From assembly GCA_046292445.1 (NCBI GenBank), contig JBKBQT010000022.1:1-55180 (forward strand): a DNA stretch of 55,180 bases, in the 5' to 3' direction. This stretch comes from CALIZF01 sp046292445. GTDB taxonomy: Bacteria > Pseudomonadota > Alphaproteobacteria > Rhodobacterales > Rhodobacteraceae. The position numbers were made by a program, and so were the translations under genes. Positions within the stretch are counted from its first letter, which is position 1; each line of letters begins with the position of its first letter. Of this stretch, positions 9,875-19,372 are shown piece by piece. The notes under the pieces were generated by a model. The model was not told where the DNA came from. It did no database searches and was given only the letters and a program-made list of their open reading frames with translations.

Positions 9875-10912
9875 ATGTCGCTCTTCTCGGGCCTTTTCTC
9901 TTCCGACATGGCCATCGACCTCGGCACGGCCAACACGCTCGTGTATGTCAAGGGGCGCGGCATCATCCTGAACGAGCCGTCGGTGGTGGCCTACCACGTC
10001 AAGGACGGCAAGAAGCAGGTTCTTGCCGTGGGCGAGGACGCCAAGCTCATGCTCGGCCGCACCCCCGGCAGCATCGAGGCGATCCGCCCGATGCGCGACG
10101 GCGTGATCGCGGATTTCGACGTCGCGGAAGAGATGATCAAGCATTTCATCCGCAAGGTGCACAAGCGCACGACCTTCTCGAAACCCAAGATCATCGTCTG
10201 CGTGCCCTATGGCGCCACCCCGGTGGAAAAGCGGGCGATCCGCCAATCGGTCCTGTCGGCGGGTGCGCGCCGGGCGGGGCTGATTTCCGAGCCGATCGCG
10301 GCGGCCATCGGGGCGGGCATGCCGATCACCGACCCGACGGGCAACATGGTGGTCGATATCGGCGGCGGGACGACCGAGGTCGCGGTCCTGAGCCTTGGCG
10401 ACATCGTCTATGCCCGCTCGGTCCGTGTCGGCGGCGACCGGATGGACGAGGCGATCATCAGCTATCTGCGCCGGCACCAGAACCTTCTGATCGGCGAATC
10501 GACCGCCGAGCGGATCAAGACCTCGATCGGCACGGCCCGGATGCCCGACGACGGGCGCGGCCATGCGATCATGATCCGCGGGCGCGATCTGCTCAACGGC
10601 GTGCCGAAGGAAACCGAGATCAGCCAGGCGCAGGTGGCCGAGGCGCTGGCCGAGCCGGTGCAGCAGATCTGCGATGCGGTCATGCAGGCGCTCGAGGCGA
10701 CGCCGCCCGACCTTGCGGCCGATATCGTGGACCGCGGCGTGATGCTCACGGGGGGCGGTGCGCTCCTCGGCGATCTCGACCTTGCGCTACGGGAACAGAC
10801 GGGGCTCGCGATTTCGGTCGCGGACGAGTCACTCAATTGTGTGGCGCTCGGGACCGGCAAGGCGCTGGAGTATGAGAAACAGCTTCGGCATGTCATAGAC
10901 TACGACAGCTGA
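9875..10912 (+). CDS. mreB: Rod shape-determining protein MreB
   Basis: Bacterial actin homologue that forms membrane-bound filaments and directs lateral wall synthesis. 345 residues, normal length. Actin-fold nucleotide motifs are present: phosphate 1 DLGTANTLVY near the N-terminus and phosphate 2 DIGGGTTEVAVLS in the middle, with TGGGALL near 290. The short N-terminal stretch MSLFSGLFSS is amphipathic and suits membrane attachment. First gene of an mreBCD-mrdA-rodA cluster. A TATAAG at 9807-9812 is a possible -10 element but lacks a good -35. Confidence 0.98.
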   Translation: MSLFSGLFSSDMAIDLGTANTLVYVKGRGIILNEPSVVAYHVKDGKKQVLAVGEDAKLMLGRTPGSIEAIRPMRDGVIADFDVAEEMIKHFIRKVHKRTTFSKPKIIVCVPYGATPVEKRAIRQSVLSAGARRAGLISEPIAAAIGAGMPITDPTGNMVVDIGGGTTEVAVLSLGDIVYARSVRVGGDRMDEAIISYLRRHQNLLIGESTAERIKTSIGTARMPDDGRGHAIMIRGRDLLNGVPKETEISQAQVAEALAEPVQQICDAVMQALEATPPDLAADIVDRGVMLTGGGALLGDLDLALREQTGLAISVADESLNCVALGTGKALEYEKQLRHVIDYDS

Positions 10913-10939
10913 CCCGACCCTGACGCCGGGGGATATCCC

Positions 10940-11839
10940 GTGAGCAAGGACCGCAGCGACCTCGATTATGGCCGGCCGATCCGGCGTATTGCCGTGTTCG
11001 GCACCGTCGCTGTGTTGCTGGCGTTGTTCGGGCTGTGGCGCATCGACAGCCCGCGGGTGGAGCGGCTGCGCACCGCATTGATCGATGCGGTGGTGCCGAA
11101 TTTCGACTGGGCGCTTCTGCCGGTGACCAAGGCCGCCGCGATGATCGAGGATTTCCAGTCCTACGCCCGCGTCTACGAGCAGAATCAGGAGCTTCGGCGC
11201 GAACTCCAGCAGATGAAGGCCTGGCGCGAGGCGGCGATCCAGCTCGAACAGAAATACGCCAAGCTGCTCGATCTCAACAACGTCCGGCTGGACCCCAAGC
11301 TGACGCATGTGACGGGCGTCGTGCTGGCCGACAGCGGATCGCCCTTTCGCAAGTCGGTGCTGCTCAATGTCGGGATGCGCGACGGGGTGCAGGACGGCTG
11401 GGCGACGATGGACGGGCTTGGCCTCGTCGGGCGGATCTCGGGGGTGGGGCAGACGACGGCGCGGGTGGTCCTGCTGACGGATGCCAACAGCCGGGTGCCG
11501 GTGACGATCCAGCCGTCGGGCCAGCGGGCCATCGTTGCAGGCGACAACGGCGCGCTGCCGCCGCTCGATTTTCTCGAGGCGCCCGATCAGGTGCGCCCCG
11601 GCGACCGGGTGGTGAGCTCGGGCGACGGCGGTGTGTTCCCGGCCGGGCTGCTGGTGGGGCAGGTGGTGCAGGGGCCGGACAGACGGCTGCGCGTCGCGCT
11701 GTCGGCCGATTATGCGCGGCTCGAGTTCCTGCGGGTGCTGCGCAGCCATGCGCCCGAGCGGATCGACGAGCCCGGCGTGCTGATCCCGCCCGCCGTCGCG
11801 CCATCCGTTCCGCTGACCGCCGAGGCGCCCCGTGGCTGA
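10940..11839 (+). CDS. mreC: Rod shape-determining protein MreC
   Basis: Periplasmic scaffold of the elongation machinery that activates PBP2. 299 residues: cytoplasmic N-terminus, one membrane segment (about 16-33, AVFGTVAVLLALFGLW), a periplasmic coiled coil (about 73-115) and the beta-rich MreC fold. GTG start at 10940 after a GGGGGAT ribosome site. Its end overlaps the mreD start by eight bases. The family and place after mreB leave little doubt. Confidence 0.96.
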   Translation: MSKDRSDLDYGRPIRRIAVFGTVAVLLALFGLWRIDSPRVERLRTALIDAVVPNFDWALLPVTKAAAMIEDFQSYARVYEQNQELRRELQQMKAWREAAIQLEQKYAKLLDLNNVRLDPKLTHVTGVVLADSGSPFRKSVLLNVGMRDGVQDGWATMDGLGLVGRISGVGQTTARVVLLTDANSRVPVTIQPSGQRAIVAGDNGALPPLDFLEAPDQVRPGDRVVSSGDGGVFPAGLLVGQVVQGPDRRLRVALSADYARLEFLRVLRSHAPERIDEPGVLIPPAVAPSVPLTAEAPRG

Positions 11840-12371
11840 TCCGGTGCGCGATACGCGCTGGGGCTGGCGTCTCGGCTATGTCGGTGTGTTCGCCGTGCTC
11901 ATGTGGCTGCGCCTGCTGCCGATCGGCGCGCCCTCGGACGGCTGGCCGGCCCCGGACGTCATGGTGGCGCTCACGGCGGCCTGGGTGCTGCGGCGTCCCG
12001 ATCACCTGCCGGCCGTGATGATCGCGCTGGTCATCCTCGTCGAGGACATGATGCTGATGCGCCCGCCCGGCCTCTGGGCCGCGGCGGTGGTGCTGATGGC
12101 CGAGTTCCTGCGCGCGCGCGCCTCACTGTCGCGCGAACTGCCGTTTCCTGCGGAATGGTTCCTCGTGGCGGTCACGGTGGCGGGGACGGCTGCGCTGCAC
12201 CGCGTGGTGCTGGGCATCACCTTGACCCCCGCGCCGCCGGTGACGATGGTGTTGGTCCAGATCGCCGGGACGATCGCGCTCTATCCCGTCGTCGTTGCGG
12301 CGCTGCATCTCGGGCTGGGCCTGCGCAAGCCGGCCGCGGGCGAGGTCGATGGCATGGGGCGGCGGCTGTGA
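11832..12371 (+). CDS. mreD: Rod shape-determining protein MreD
   Basis: Small integral membrane partner of MreC. 179 residues with about five hydrophobic segments. The rest of the protein is poorly conserved, as usual for MreD, so the name rests on size, topology and place between mreC and mrdA. Starts at GTG 11832 inside the end of mreC. Its stop overlaps the GTG of the penicillin-binding protein by four bases. Confidence 0.9.
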   Translation: MADPVRDTRWGWRLGYVGVFAVLMWLRLLPIGAPSDGWPAPDVMVALTAAWVLRRPDHLPAVMIALVILVEDMMLMRPPGLWAAAVVLMAEFLRARASLSRELPFPAEWFLVAVTVAGTAALHRVVLGITLTPAPPVTMVLVQIAGTIALYPVVVAALHLGLGLRKPAAGEVDGMGRRL

Positions 12372-14314
12372 GGCGGACGGCACGGGAAAGCGACGAGAGC
12401 ATGCGCCGGATCACCCGCAGGGCGCTGCTTCTCGGCGGCGCGCAGATCGCGGTGGTCGCGGCGCTCGGCCTGCGGATGCGCCACATGCAGGTCGAGGAGG
12501 CCGAGACATTCCGCCTTCTGGCCGAGGAAAACCGCGTCTCGATCCGGCTGATCCCGCCGACCCGCGGCCTGATCCAGGACCGCAACGGCGTGCTTCTGGC
12601 CGGGAACGAGCCGAATTACCGCGTCGTCATCACCCGCGAGGATGCCGGCGATGTCGAGGCGGTGCTGCGGCGCCTCGCGCAGCTCATCCCGCTGAGCGAC
12701 GAGGATATCGCCCGCACCCTGACTGAGGTGCGCCGGCGCAGCCCCTTCGTGCCGGTCACCGTCGCCGACCGCCTGACCTGGGAGGATCTGGCCCGCGTGT
12801 CGGTCAATGCGCCCGCCCTGCCCGGCGTGACGCCCGAGGTCGGCCTGTCGCGCCATTATCCGATGGTCGAGGATTTCGCCCATGTCGTCGGCTATGTCGG
12901 CCCGGTATCGGAAAACGACCTCGCGCAATACGAGGATCCCGATCCTGTCCTGCAGATCCCGCGGTTCCAGATCGGCAAGGTCGGGGTCGAGCGGCGGATG
13001 GAGGATGTGCTTCGCGGTCAGGCCGGATCGCGCCGGATCGAGGTTAACGCCGCCGGCCGGGTGATGCGCGAGCTTGACCGGCGCGAGGGTGACAGCGGCG
13101 CGGATGTGCGGCTGACGGTGGATGCAGGGCTGCAAAGCTATGTGCAGGCGCGGCTGGGCGAGGAAAGCGCCTCGGCCGTCGTGATGGATTGCGCGACGGG
13201 CGATCTGCTCGCCATCGCTTCGGCACCGGGCTATGACCCCAACCTCTTCGTGCGCGGCATCTCGTCGCCCGACTATCGCGCGCTGCTGGAAAACGACCAT
13301 CGGCCCTTGTCGAACAAGTCGGTGCAGGGCGCCTATCCGCCGGGATCGACGTTCAAGATGGTAACCGCGCTCGCCGCGCTCGAGGCCGGCGTGATCACGG
13401 CCGATACGGTGGTGCGCTGTCCGGGCCATTACGAATCGGGCGGGCGCCGGTTCCATTGCTGGAAACGCGGCGGCCATGGCGCCGTGAACCTTGCCCGAAG
13501 CCTCACCGAAAGCTGCGATGTCTATTACTACGATATCGCGCAGCGCGCCGGGATCGACGCGATCGCGCGGATGGCCGAGCGGCTCGGGCTGGGCATCCGG
13601 CATGACCTGCCGCTGTCGGCGATCAGCGAGGGGCTGAACCCCGACCGGCAGTGGAAGCGCGAGAAGCGCGGGCAGGAATGGCGCATCGGCGATACGATCA
13701 ACGCTGCGATCGGGCAGGGCTATGTGCTGTCCTCGCCGCTGCAGCTCGCGGTGATGACCGCCCGCCTTGCCACCGGGCGGGCGGTGGCGCCGCGGCTCGT
13801 GCTGTCGATCGGCGGCGAACCGGCGCCGGTGCCCGAGGCGCCGCCCTTGGGCATCGCCACCGCGCATCTGGCGGCGATCCGGCAGGGCATGTTCGACGTG
13901 ACCAATTCGCGCAACGGCACCGCTTGGTCGTCGCGCAGCGTTGACCGCAAGATGCTGATCGCCGGCAAGACCGGCACCAGCCAGGTGCGCAACATCTCGG
14001 AGGCCGAGCGGGCGCGGGGGGTCTTGCGCAACGACCAGTTGCCGTGGAACCGGCGCGACCATGCGCTCTATGTCTGCTACGCCCCGCATGACGTGCCGAA
14101 AGTGGCCGTGTCGGTCGTGGTCGAGCATGGCGGCGGCGGATCGACCGCGGCGGCGCCGATCGCGCGCGACATCGTGCTGCGCGCGCTGGCGGGCGAGATG
14201 CCGCCGCTGACCGCCTATCCCGAGGCGCAGCGCAACCGCATCGAGACCGACCAGCGCAACCTGCGCCTGCGCCCCATGGCGGCGGGCGAGGGTGCCGGCC
14301 GGACCCGCGCGTAA
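12368..14314 (+). CDS. mrdA: Penicillin-binding protein 2 (elongation transpeptidase)
   Basis: Class B PBP that cross-links lateral-wall peptidoglycan with RodA. 648 residues from GTG 12368, which overlaps the mreD stop (GTGA) and gives the N-terminus MRRTARES expected for the family; ATG 12401 would remove part of it. One membrane anchor (about 20-37), a PBP dimerisation domain, then the transpeptidase with STFK (Ser327 nucleophile), SCD (382-384) and KTG (534-536). All catalytic motifs are intact. Substrate lipid-linked glycan is made by RodA, encoded next. Confidence 0.96.
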   Translation: MRRTARESDESMRRITRRALLLGGAQIAVVAALGLRMRHMQVEEAETFRLLAEENRVSIRLIPPTRGLIQDRNGVLLAGNEPNYRVVITREDAGDVEAVLRRLAQLIPLSDEDIARTLTEVRRRSPFVPVTVADRLTWEDLARVSVNAPALPGVTPEVGLSRHYPMVEDFAHVVGYVGPVSENDLAQYEDPDPVLQIPRFQIGKVGVERRMEDVLRGQAGSRRIEVNAAGRVMRELDRREGDSGADVRLTVDAGLQSYVQARLGEESASAVVMDCATGDLLAIASAPGYDPNLFVRGISSPDYRALLENDHRPLSNKSVQGAYPPGSTFKMVTALAALEAGVITADTVVRCPGHYESGGRRFHCWKRGGHGAVNLARSLTESCDVYYYDIAQRAGIDAIARMAERLGLGIRHDLPLSAISEGLNPDRQWKREKRGQEWRIGDTINAAIGQGYVLSSPLQLAVMTARLATGRAVAPRLVLSIGGEPAPVPEAPPLGIATAHLAAIRQGMFDVTNSRNGTAWSSRSVDRKMLIAGKTGTSQVRNISEAERARGVLRNDQLPWNRRDHALYVCYAPHDVPKVAVSVVVEHGGGGSTAAAPIARDIVLRALAGEMPPLTAYPEAQRNRIETDQRNLRLRPMAAGEGAGRTRA

Positions 14315-14344
14315 CAGAGCGGCGCAGGAAGGACGGGGCGGGGC

Positions 14345-15484
14345 GTGAGCTATCTTGAATATTCCGTCAAGCGCGTGCCGGTGGGCCTGCGCAAGGTGCT
14401 GCACCTCAACTGGGCGCTGGTGGTCGTGATCGCGGCCGTCGCGGGGTTCGGGTTCCTGATGCTCACCTCGGTCGCGGGCGGGCGGATCGGCGTCTGGGCC
14501 GAACCGCAGATGAAGCGGTTCGCGCTTGGCATGGTCCTGATGTTCGCGGTCGCCTTCGTGCCGATCTGGTTCTGGCGCAACATGGCGGGGCTGGCCTATC
14601 TCGTGTCGCTGCTGCTGCTGGTGGCGGTGGATTTCTTCGGCTCGGTCGGGATGGGCGCGCAGCGGTGGCTCGATCTCGGGTTCATGCGGCTGCAGCCGTC
14701 CGAGCTGATGAAGATCGCGCTCATCATGATGCTGGCGGCCTATTATGACTGGCTGCCCCTGCGGCGCACGTCGCAGCCGCTGTGGGTTCTGCTTCCGGTC
14801 GTGCTCGTGGCGATTCCGACGGGGCTGGTGGTCATCCAGCCCGATCTCGGCACGGCGATCCTGCTGCTGCTGCTCGGCGGGGCGATCATGCTGGCGGCGG
14901 GGGTGCACTGGGCCTATTTCGCCAGCGTGATCGCCCTCGGCGTCGGGGCCGTGGCGACCGTGCTGGCAAGCCGCGGCACCGACTGGCAGCTTCTGCGCGA
15001 CTATCAGTTCCGGCGAATCGACACGTTCCTCGACCCCGGGTCCGATCCGCTCGGCGCGGGCTACAACATCAGCCAGGCCAAGATCGCGCTCGGCTCGGGC
15101 GGCTGGACCGGCAAGGGCTTCATGCAGGGCACGCAGAGCCGGCTGAACTTCCTGCCCGAAAAGCATACCGACTTCATCTTTACCACGCTGGCCGAGGAAT
15201 TCGGCTTTGTCGGGGGCTTCTCGCTCCTCATGCTCTATGCGCTGATCGTGGCGCTTTGCGTTGCAACGGCACTCCAGACCAAGGACCGGTTCGCGTCGAT
15301 CCTGTGCATCGGGATCGGGGCGAACTTCTTTCTCTACTTCGCAATCAACATGGCCATGGTGATGGGCCTGATGCCTGTGGTCGGCGTGCCGCTGCCCCTG
15401 GTGTCCTACGGCGGGACGGCGATGCTGGTCTTGCTTCTGGGCTTCGGGCTGGTGCAGAGCGCGCATGTCCACCGGCCGAGGTAA
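14345..15484 (+). CDS. rodA: Rod shape-determining protein RodA (SEDS glycosyltransferase)
   Basis: SEDS-family peptidoglycan polymerase that works with PBP2. 379 residues, about ten membrane segments. Family blocks include QPDLGTAILLLL, the GTQSRLNFLPEKHTDFIF loop with the essential acidic region, and VGVPLPLVSYGGTAML near the C-terminus. GTG start 14345. Last of the shape genes proper; the next gene follows three bases after its stop. Confidence 0.97.
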   Translation: MSYLEYSVKRVPVGLRKVLHLNWALVVVIAAVAGFGFLMLTSVAGGRIGVWAEPQMKRFALGMVLMFAVAFVPIWFWRNMAGLAYLVSLLLLVAVDFFGSVGMGAQRWLDLGFMRLQPSELMKIALIMMLAAYYDWLPLRRTSQPLWVLLPVVLVAIPTGLVVIQPDLGTAILLLLLGGAIMLAAGVHWAYFASVIALGVGAVATVLASRGTDWQLLRDYQFRRIDTFLDPGSDPLGAGYNISQAKIALGSGGWTGKGFMQGTQSRLNFLPEKHTDFIFTTLAEEFGFVGGFSLLMLYALIVALCVATALQTKDRFASILCIGIGANFFLYFAINMAMVMGLMPVVGVPLPLVSYGGTAMLVLLLGFGLVQSAHVHRPR

Positions 15485-15487
15485 GAC

Positions 15488-16432
15488 ATGCCGCTGACCG
15501 TGTTCTTCGCCGCGCCCCCCGCCCTCTGGCCTGCCTATGCCGGCCCGCTGGCCGACGCGCTCGCCGCGGCGGGGATCGACGCCGCCATCGCGACCGAGGC
15601 GCCCGATCCGGGTTCGGTCGATTACATCATCTTCGCACCGGGCGGCGTGATCGAGGATTTCACGCCCTATACGCGGACCAAGGCGGTGCTGAACCTCTGG
15701 GCCGGGGTCGAGCGGCTCGTGCTCAACCCGACGCTGACCCAGCCGCTGTGCCGGATGGTCGATCCGGCGATGACCGACAGCATGACCGAATGGGTGGTCG
15801 GGCATGTGATGCGCCATCACCTCGGGATGGATGCGCATATCCTCGGGCAGGATGGCGTCTGGCGGCACGATGCGCTGGGGATCGCGGTGCTGGCGGCCGA
15901 GCGGCCGGTGACGATCCTCGGTTTCGGCGAGCTGGGGCAGGCGGCGGGGCGGGCGCTGGCGGGGCTGGGCTTTCCGGTCACCGGCTGGTCGCGCAGCCCG
16001 CGGGACGCGGCGGGGATGCGCTGCCTGCACGGGCCGGCGGGGCTCGACGCGGCGCTGGCCGGGGCGCAGGTCGTTGTCACGCTGCTGCCGCGCACGCCCG
16101 AGACGGAGTGTATCCTGAATGCCCGGACGCTGGCGATGACCGCGCGGGGGGCGTTCGTCATCAATCCCGGGCGCGGGACGCTGATCGACGATGCCGCCCT
16201 TCTGGCGGCGCTCGATGCCGGGCAGATCGCGCATGCCACGCTCGATGTGTTCCGGGAAGAGCCGCTGCCGCCGGGCCATCCGTTCTGGGCCCATCCGCGC
16301 GTCACGGTGACGCCGCACATCGCCGCGACCACCCGCCCCGTCACCGCCGCCCGCGTGGTGGCCGAGAACATCCGCCGCAGCGAGGCGGGCGAGCCGCTGC
16401 TCTACCGCGTAGATCGCGCACGGGGCTATTAG
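15488..16432 (+). CDS. ghrA: Glyoxylate/hydroxypyruvate reductase A-like 2-hydroxyacid dehydrogenase
   Basis: NAD(P)H-dependent reductase of small 2-oxoacids such as glyoxylate or hydroxypyruvate. 314 residues, GhrA length. Rossmann signature GFGELGQAAGRALAGLG near 139-155, substrate-binding LLPRTPET, NPGRGTLID, and the catalytic Glu and His in FREEPLPPGHPFW and TPHIAATT. It starts three bases after rodA, so it is probably read with the shape operon. There is no evident functional tie to cell shape. Symbol is by family resemblance. Confidence 0.88.
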   Translation: MPLTVFFAAPPALWPAYAGPLADALAAAGIDAAIATEAPDPGSVDYIIFAPGGVIEDFTPYTRTKAVLNLWAGVERLVLNPTLTQPLCRMVDPAMTDSMTEWVVGHVMRHHLGMDAHILGQDGVWRHDALGIAVLAAERPVTILGFGELGQAAGRALAGLGFPVTGWSRSPRDAAGMRCLHGPAGLDAALAGAQVVVTLLPRTPETECILNARTLAMTARGAFVINPGRGTLIDDAALLAALDAGQIAHATLDVFREEPLPPGHPFWAHPRVTVTPHIAATTRPVTAARVVAENIRRSEAGEPLLYRVDRARGY

Positions 16433-16481
16433 GTCGCAGGCGGACAAGACAGGCGTCGCGGCCCGGCTAGCGTTTCGGCCC

Positions 16482-17354
16482 ATGACCTACGCGCGCGGCG
16501 TTTCCCTTGTCATCTGTGCGGCGATCCTGTGGTCGCTCATGGCGCTGCTGATCCGGTCTCTGGCCGAGGCGGGGGTCTGGGCGACGCTGTTCTGGCGCTC
16601 GCTCTTCCTCGTGCCGGTGTTGCTGGCCTGGCTGACGTGGACCAGCGGCGGGCGTCCGCTGGCGGCGGTGCGGCGGGCGGGTTGGCCGGGCCTGGTCGGC
16701 GGCGCGGGCCTCGTGATGGCCTTTGCCTGCGCGATCCATGCGATCCAGACGACGACCGTGGCCAATGCGGTGTTCCTCTTTGCCGCCTCGCCGCTCCTGG
16801 CCGCGGTGATCGGCTGGGCGGTGCTGGGCGAGCGGGTGCGCGGGCATACCTGGGCGGCCATCGCGCTCGCGCTCGCGGGCATGGCGGTGATGGTGCGCGA
16901 GGGGCTGATCCTCGGCGGCGGGGCGGGCACGGTGACGGCGGTTCTGTCGGCGCTGGGCTTTGCGATCTACACCGTCTGCCTGCGGGTCGGGCGGGCGGGC
17001 GACATGCTCCCGGCGGTGCTGATCGGCGGCGCGCTCTCGGCGGCGGTCGGCGCGCTGGCGGCGGGGGTGACGGGGGCCGCGCTGGCGGTGCCGCCGGCGG
17101 ATATCGGGATCGCGGCGCTGATGGGCGCGGGGATCCTCGGCATCGGCATGACGCTGTTCACTGCTGGCAGCCGCGTGGTCCCCGCGGTCGATCTGACACT
17201 GCTGTCGATGATCGAGGTGCTGCTCGCCCCGGTCTGGGCGCTTGTTGTGCTTGGCGAATCGGCCAGCGCGGCAACCTTTGCGGGTGGGGCGGTCGTGCTT
17301 GCCGCCATAGCGGGCAATGCGCTGGCCGGGGCGCGGCGACGGGCGGTCGCTTGA
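16482..17354 (+). CDS. DMT-superfamily permease (EamA)
   Basis: 290 residues with about ten hydrophobic segments in two EamA repeats (about 5-135 and 145-280). Members export or import metabolites such as amino acids or nucleotides; the substrate cannot be predicted. The second half keeps the usual E-V/LLAPVWA block. It starts 49 bases after the reductase and may be the last gene of that transcript. Confidence 0.92.
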   Translation: MTYARGVSLVICAAILWSLMALLIRSLAEAGVWATLFWRSLFLVPVLLAWLTWTSGGRPLAAVRRAGWPGLVGGAGLVMAFACAIHAIQTTTVANAVFLFAASPLLAAVIGWAVLGERVRGHTWAAIALALAGMAVMVREGLILGGGAGTVTAVLSALGFAIYTVCLRVGRAGDMLPAVLIGGALSAAVGALAAGVTGAALAVPPADIGIAALMGAGILGIGMTLFTAGSRVVPAVDLTLLSMIEVLLAPVWALVVLGESASAATFAGGAVVLAAIAGNALAGARRRAVA

Positions 17355-17458
17355 CACGCCGGGGCTTGCCTGCGGCGGACCGCCGCGCCAAGGTGGTGCG
17401 CGACAAGGCAAGGCGGATCAACGGGATGGCGCGGCTTATCGACATCATGGCGCACTGA
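17351..17458 (+). CDS. Possible 35-residue basic peptide between the permease and the TRAP operon
   Basis: TTG at 17351 overlaps the permease stop and opens a 35-codon frame rich in Arg and Lys, ending in MARLIDIMAH just before the TRAP small-permease start. It resembles a short helical C-terminus, not a known family. No ATG or GTG start and no clear ribosome site, so it may be noise. Retained only because it fills an otherwise unexplained gap of 108 bases. Confidence 0.2.
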   Translation: MTRRGLPAADRRAKVVRDKARRINGMARLIDIMAH

Positions 17459-17462
17459 CCGG

Positions 17463-17984
17463 ATGCGGCGGGTCGTTTTCGGCTATGTGCGGCTGGTCGA
17501 GGGGCTGACCTACGGCATCGGCCGCATCGCCATGCTGCTGCTGTTCGCGCTGATGGGCGTGATGCTCTGGGGCGCATTCTCGCGCGCGGCGCTGACCCCG
17601 ACGATCTGGACCGACGAGATGGGGCAGTTCCTGCTGATGGGCTATTTCATGCTCGGCGGGGCCTATGCGCTGCAGATGGGCAGCGCGGTCAGGATGGACC
17701 TGTTCTATTCCACCTGGTCGCCCACCACCAAGGCGATGATCGATGCCGTGACGATCCTGTGCCTGTTCACCTATCTTGCCGTCCTTCTGTGGGGCGGGAT
17801 CGAGAGCACGCAATACGCCATCGACTTCGGCGAGCGGCGGCGCAGCCTCTGGCGTCCCTACATGGCGCCGGTCAAGATCGTGATGTGCATCGGCATCGTG
17901 CTGATGATCCTGCAATGCACCGCGATCTTCATCCGCGACGTGGCGCGGCTGTTCGGCGTCGTGATCCCGGAGCGGGGGGCCTGA
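17463..17984 (+). CDS. TRAP transporter small permease (DctQ family)
   Basis: 173 residues with four membrane segments, the DctQ topology. Forms the inner-membrane complex with the large permease. ATG 17463. Its stop overlaps the next ATG by one base (TGATG), so translation is coupled. The transported solute is not evident from this subunit. Confidence 0.94.
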   Translation: MRRVVFGYVRLVEGLTYGIGRIAMLLLFALMGVMLWGAFSRAALTPTIWTDEMGQFLLMGYFMLGGAYALQMGSAVRMDLFYSTWSPTTKAMIDAVTILCLFTYLAVLLWGGIESTQYAIDFGERRRSLWRPYMAPVKIVMCIGIVLMILQCTAIFIRDVARLFGVVIPERGA

Positions 17985-19312
17985 TGTCCTATGACATGAT
18001 CGCGGCCCTGATGTTCGGGTCGATGCTGATGCTGCTGATGACGGGGCAGCGGATGTTCGGCGTGATCGGGTTCGTCGCCGTGGTGGCGGCGCTGCTGCTC
18101 TGGGGCGAGCGGGGCGGGTATGACCTCGCCTTCGCCCAGACGCTCAAGCTGATGAACTGGTTTCCGCTCCTGACGCTGCCGATGTTCATCTTCATGGGCT
18201 ATGTGCTGTCGGAAAGCCGGCTGGCCGATGACCTCTACCGGATGTTCCATGTCTGGTTCGGCCCGGTGCCGGGCGGCCTTGCCATCGGGACGATCCTCCT
18301 GATGGTGCTCATCAGCGCGATGAACGGGCTGTCGGTCGCGGGCATGGCGATCGGGGCGACCATCGCCCTGCCCGAGCTGCTGCGGCGGGGCTATGACAAG
18401 ATCATGGTGACGGGGGTGATCCAGGCCGGATCGTCGCTGGGCATCCTGATCCCGCCGTCGGTGGTTCTGGTTCTCTATTCGATGATCGCGCGCCAGCCGG
18501 TGGGCAAGCTGTGGCTGGCGGGGGTGCTGCCGGGGCTGATGATGGCGGGGCTCTTCATCCTCTACATCGTCATCCGCTGCCGGCTGAACCCGGCGCTCGG
18601 CCCCGCGATGTCGGCGGATGAACGCGCGACGATCAGCCGGACCGAACGGCTGCGCCTGCTGCGCGCGGGGCTGATGCCGCTGGGGATCTTCCTCGTGATG
18701 ATGGTGCCGTTCATCACCGGCTACACGCGGCTTGTCGAAAGCTCGGTCGTCGGCGCGGTGGCGGCGCTGGCGGCGGCGGCGGTCAAGCGGCGCGTGTCCT
18801 GGGCGATGATGGAGACGGTGACCAAGCAGACGCTTGCCATCACCTGCATGTTCATGTGGATCATCCTCGCCGCGCTCGCCTTCGGCGCGGTGTTCGACGG
18901 GCTTCGGGCGGTGGATGCGCTGCGGCGGCTGTTCCTTGAGGATATCGGGCTGGGCCCATGGGGCATTCTGATCCTGATGCAGCTGTCGTATCTGCTGATG
19001 GGCACGTTCCTCGACGATACCGCCATGCTGGTGATCGTCGCGCCCCTTTACGTGCCGCTGGTCGGCGCGCTGGGGTTCGATCTGATCTGGTATGGCGTGC
19101 TCTACACCATCACCTGCCAGATCGCCTACATGACGCCGCCCTTCGGCTACAACCTGTTCCTGATGCGCGCGATGGCGCCGCCGGAGGTGACGCTGCGCGA
19201 CATCTATGTCTCGATCTTCCCCTTCGTCGGCGTCATGATCGTGGCGCTCGGCCTCATCATGGCCTTTCCGCAGATCGCCCTGTGGCTGCCCGATTATGCC
19301 TATTCCCGCTGA
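17984..19312 (+). CDS. TRAP transporter large permease (DctM family)
   Basis: 442 residues with about 12 membrane segments; the DctM signature runs from MSYDMIAALMFG to the final ALGLIMAFPQIALWL. Ion-driven uptake of the solute delivered by the periplasmic receptor. ATG 17984 is set by the one-base overlap with the small permease; frames that extend further upstream are read out of frame with that gene. It precedes the receptor gene by 60 bases. Confidence 0.95.
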   Translation: MSYDMIAALMFGSMLMLLMTGQRMFGVIGFVAVVAALLLWGERGGYDLAFAQTLKLMNWFPLLTLPMFIFMGYVLSESRLADDLYRMFHVWFGPVPGGLAIGTILLMVLISAMNGLSVAGMAIGATIALPELLRRGYDKIMVTGVIQAGSSLGILIPPSVVLVLYSMIARQPVGKLWLAGVLPGLMMAGLFILYIVIRCRLNPALGPAMSADERATISRTERLRLLRAGLMPLGIFLVMMVPFITGYTRLVESSVVGAVAALAAAAVKRRVSWAMMETVTKQTLAITCMFMWIILAALAFGAVFDGLRAVDALRRLFLEDIGLGPWGILILMQLSYLLMGTFLDDTAMLVIVAPLYVPLVGALGFDLIWYGVLYTITCQIAYMTPPFGYNLFLMRAMAPPEVTLRDIYVSIFPFVGVMIVALGLIMAFPQIALWLPDYAYSR

Positions 19313-19372
19313 CCCCACGACACCCAACGGCGGCGGATCAACCGCCCCCCTACCCGGCAAGGAGGCCAGACC

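Noticed and set aside
12281..16483. A very long open frame on the minus strand (1400 codons) across mrdA, rodA and the reductase gene
   Set aside because: It is Arg/His/Gln-rich low-complexity sequence, opposite to well-supported conserved genes on the plus strand, a normal by-product of high GC codon use.
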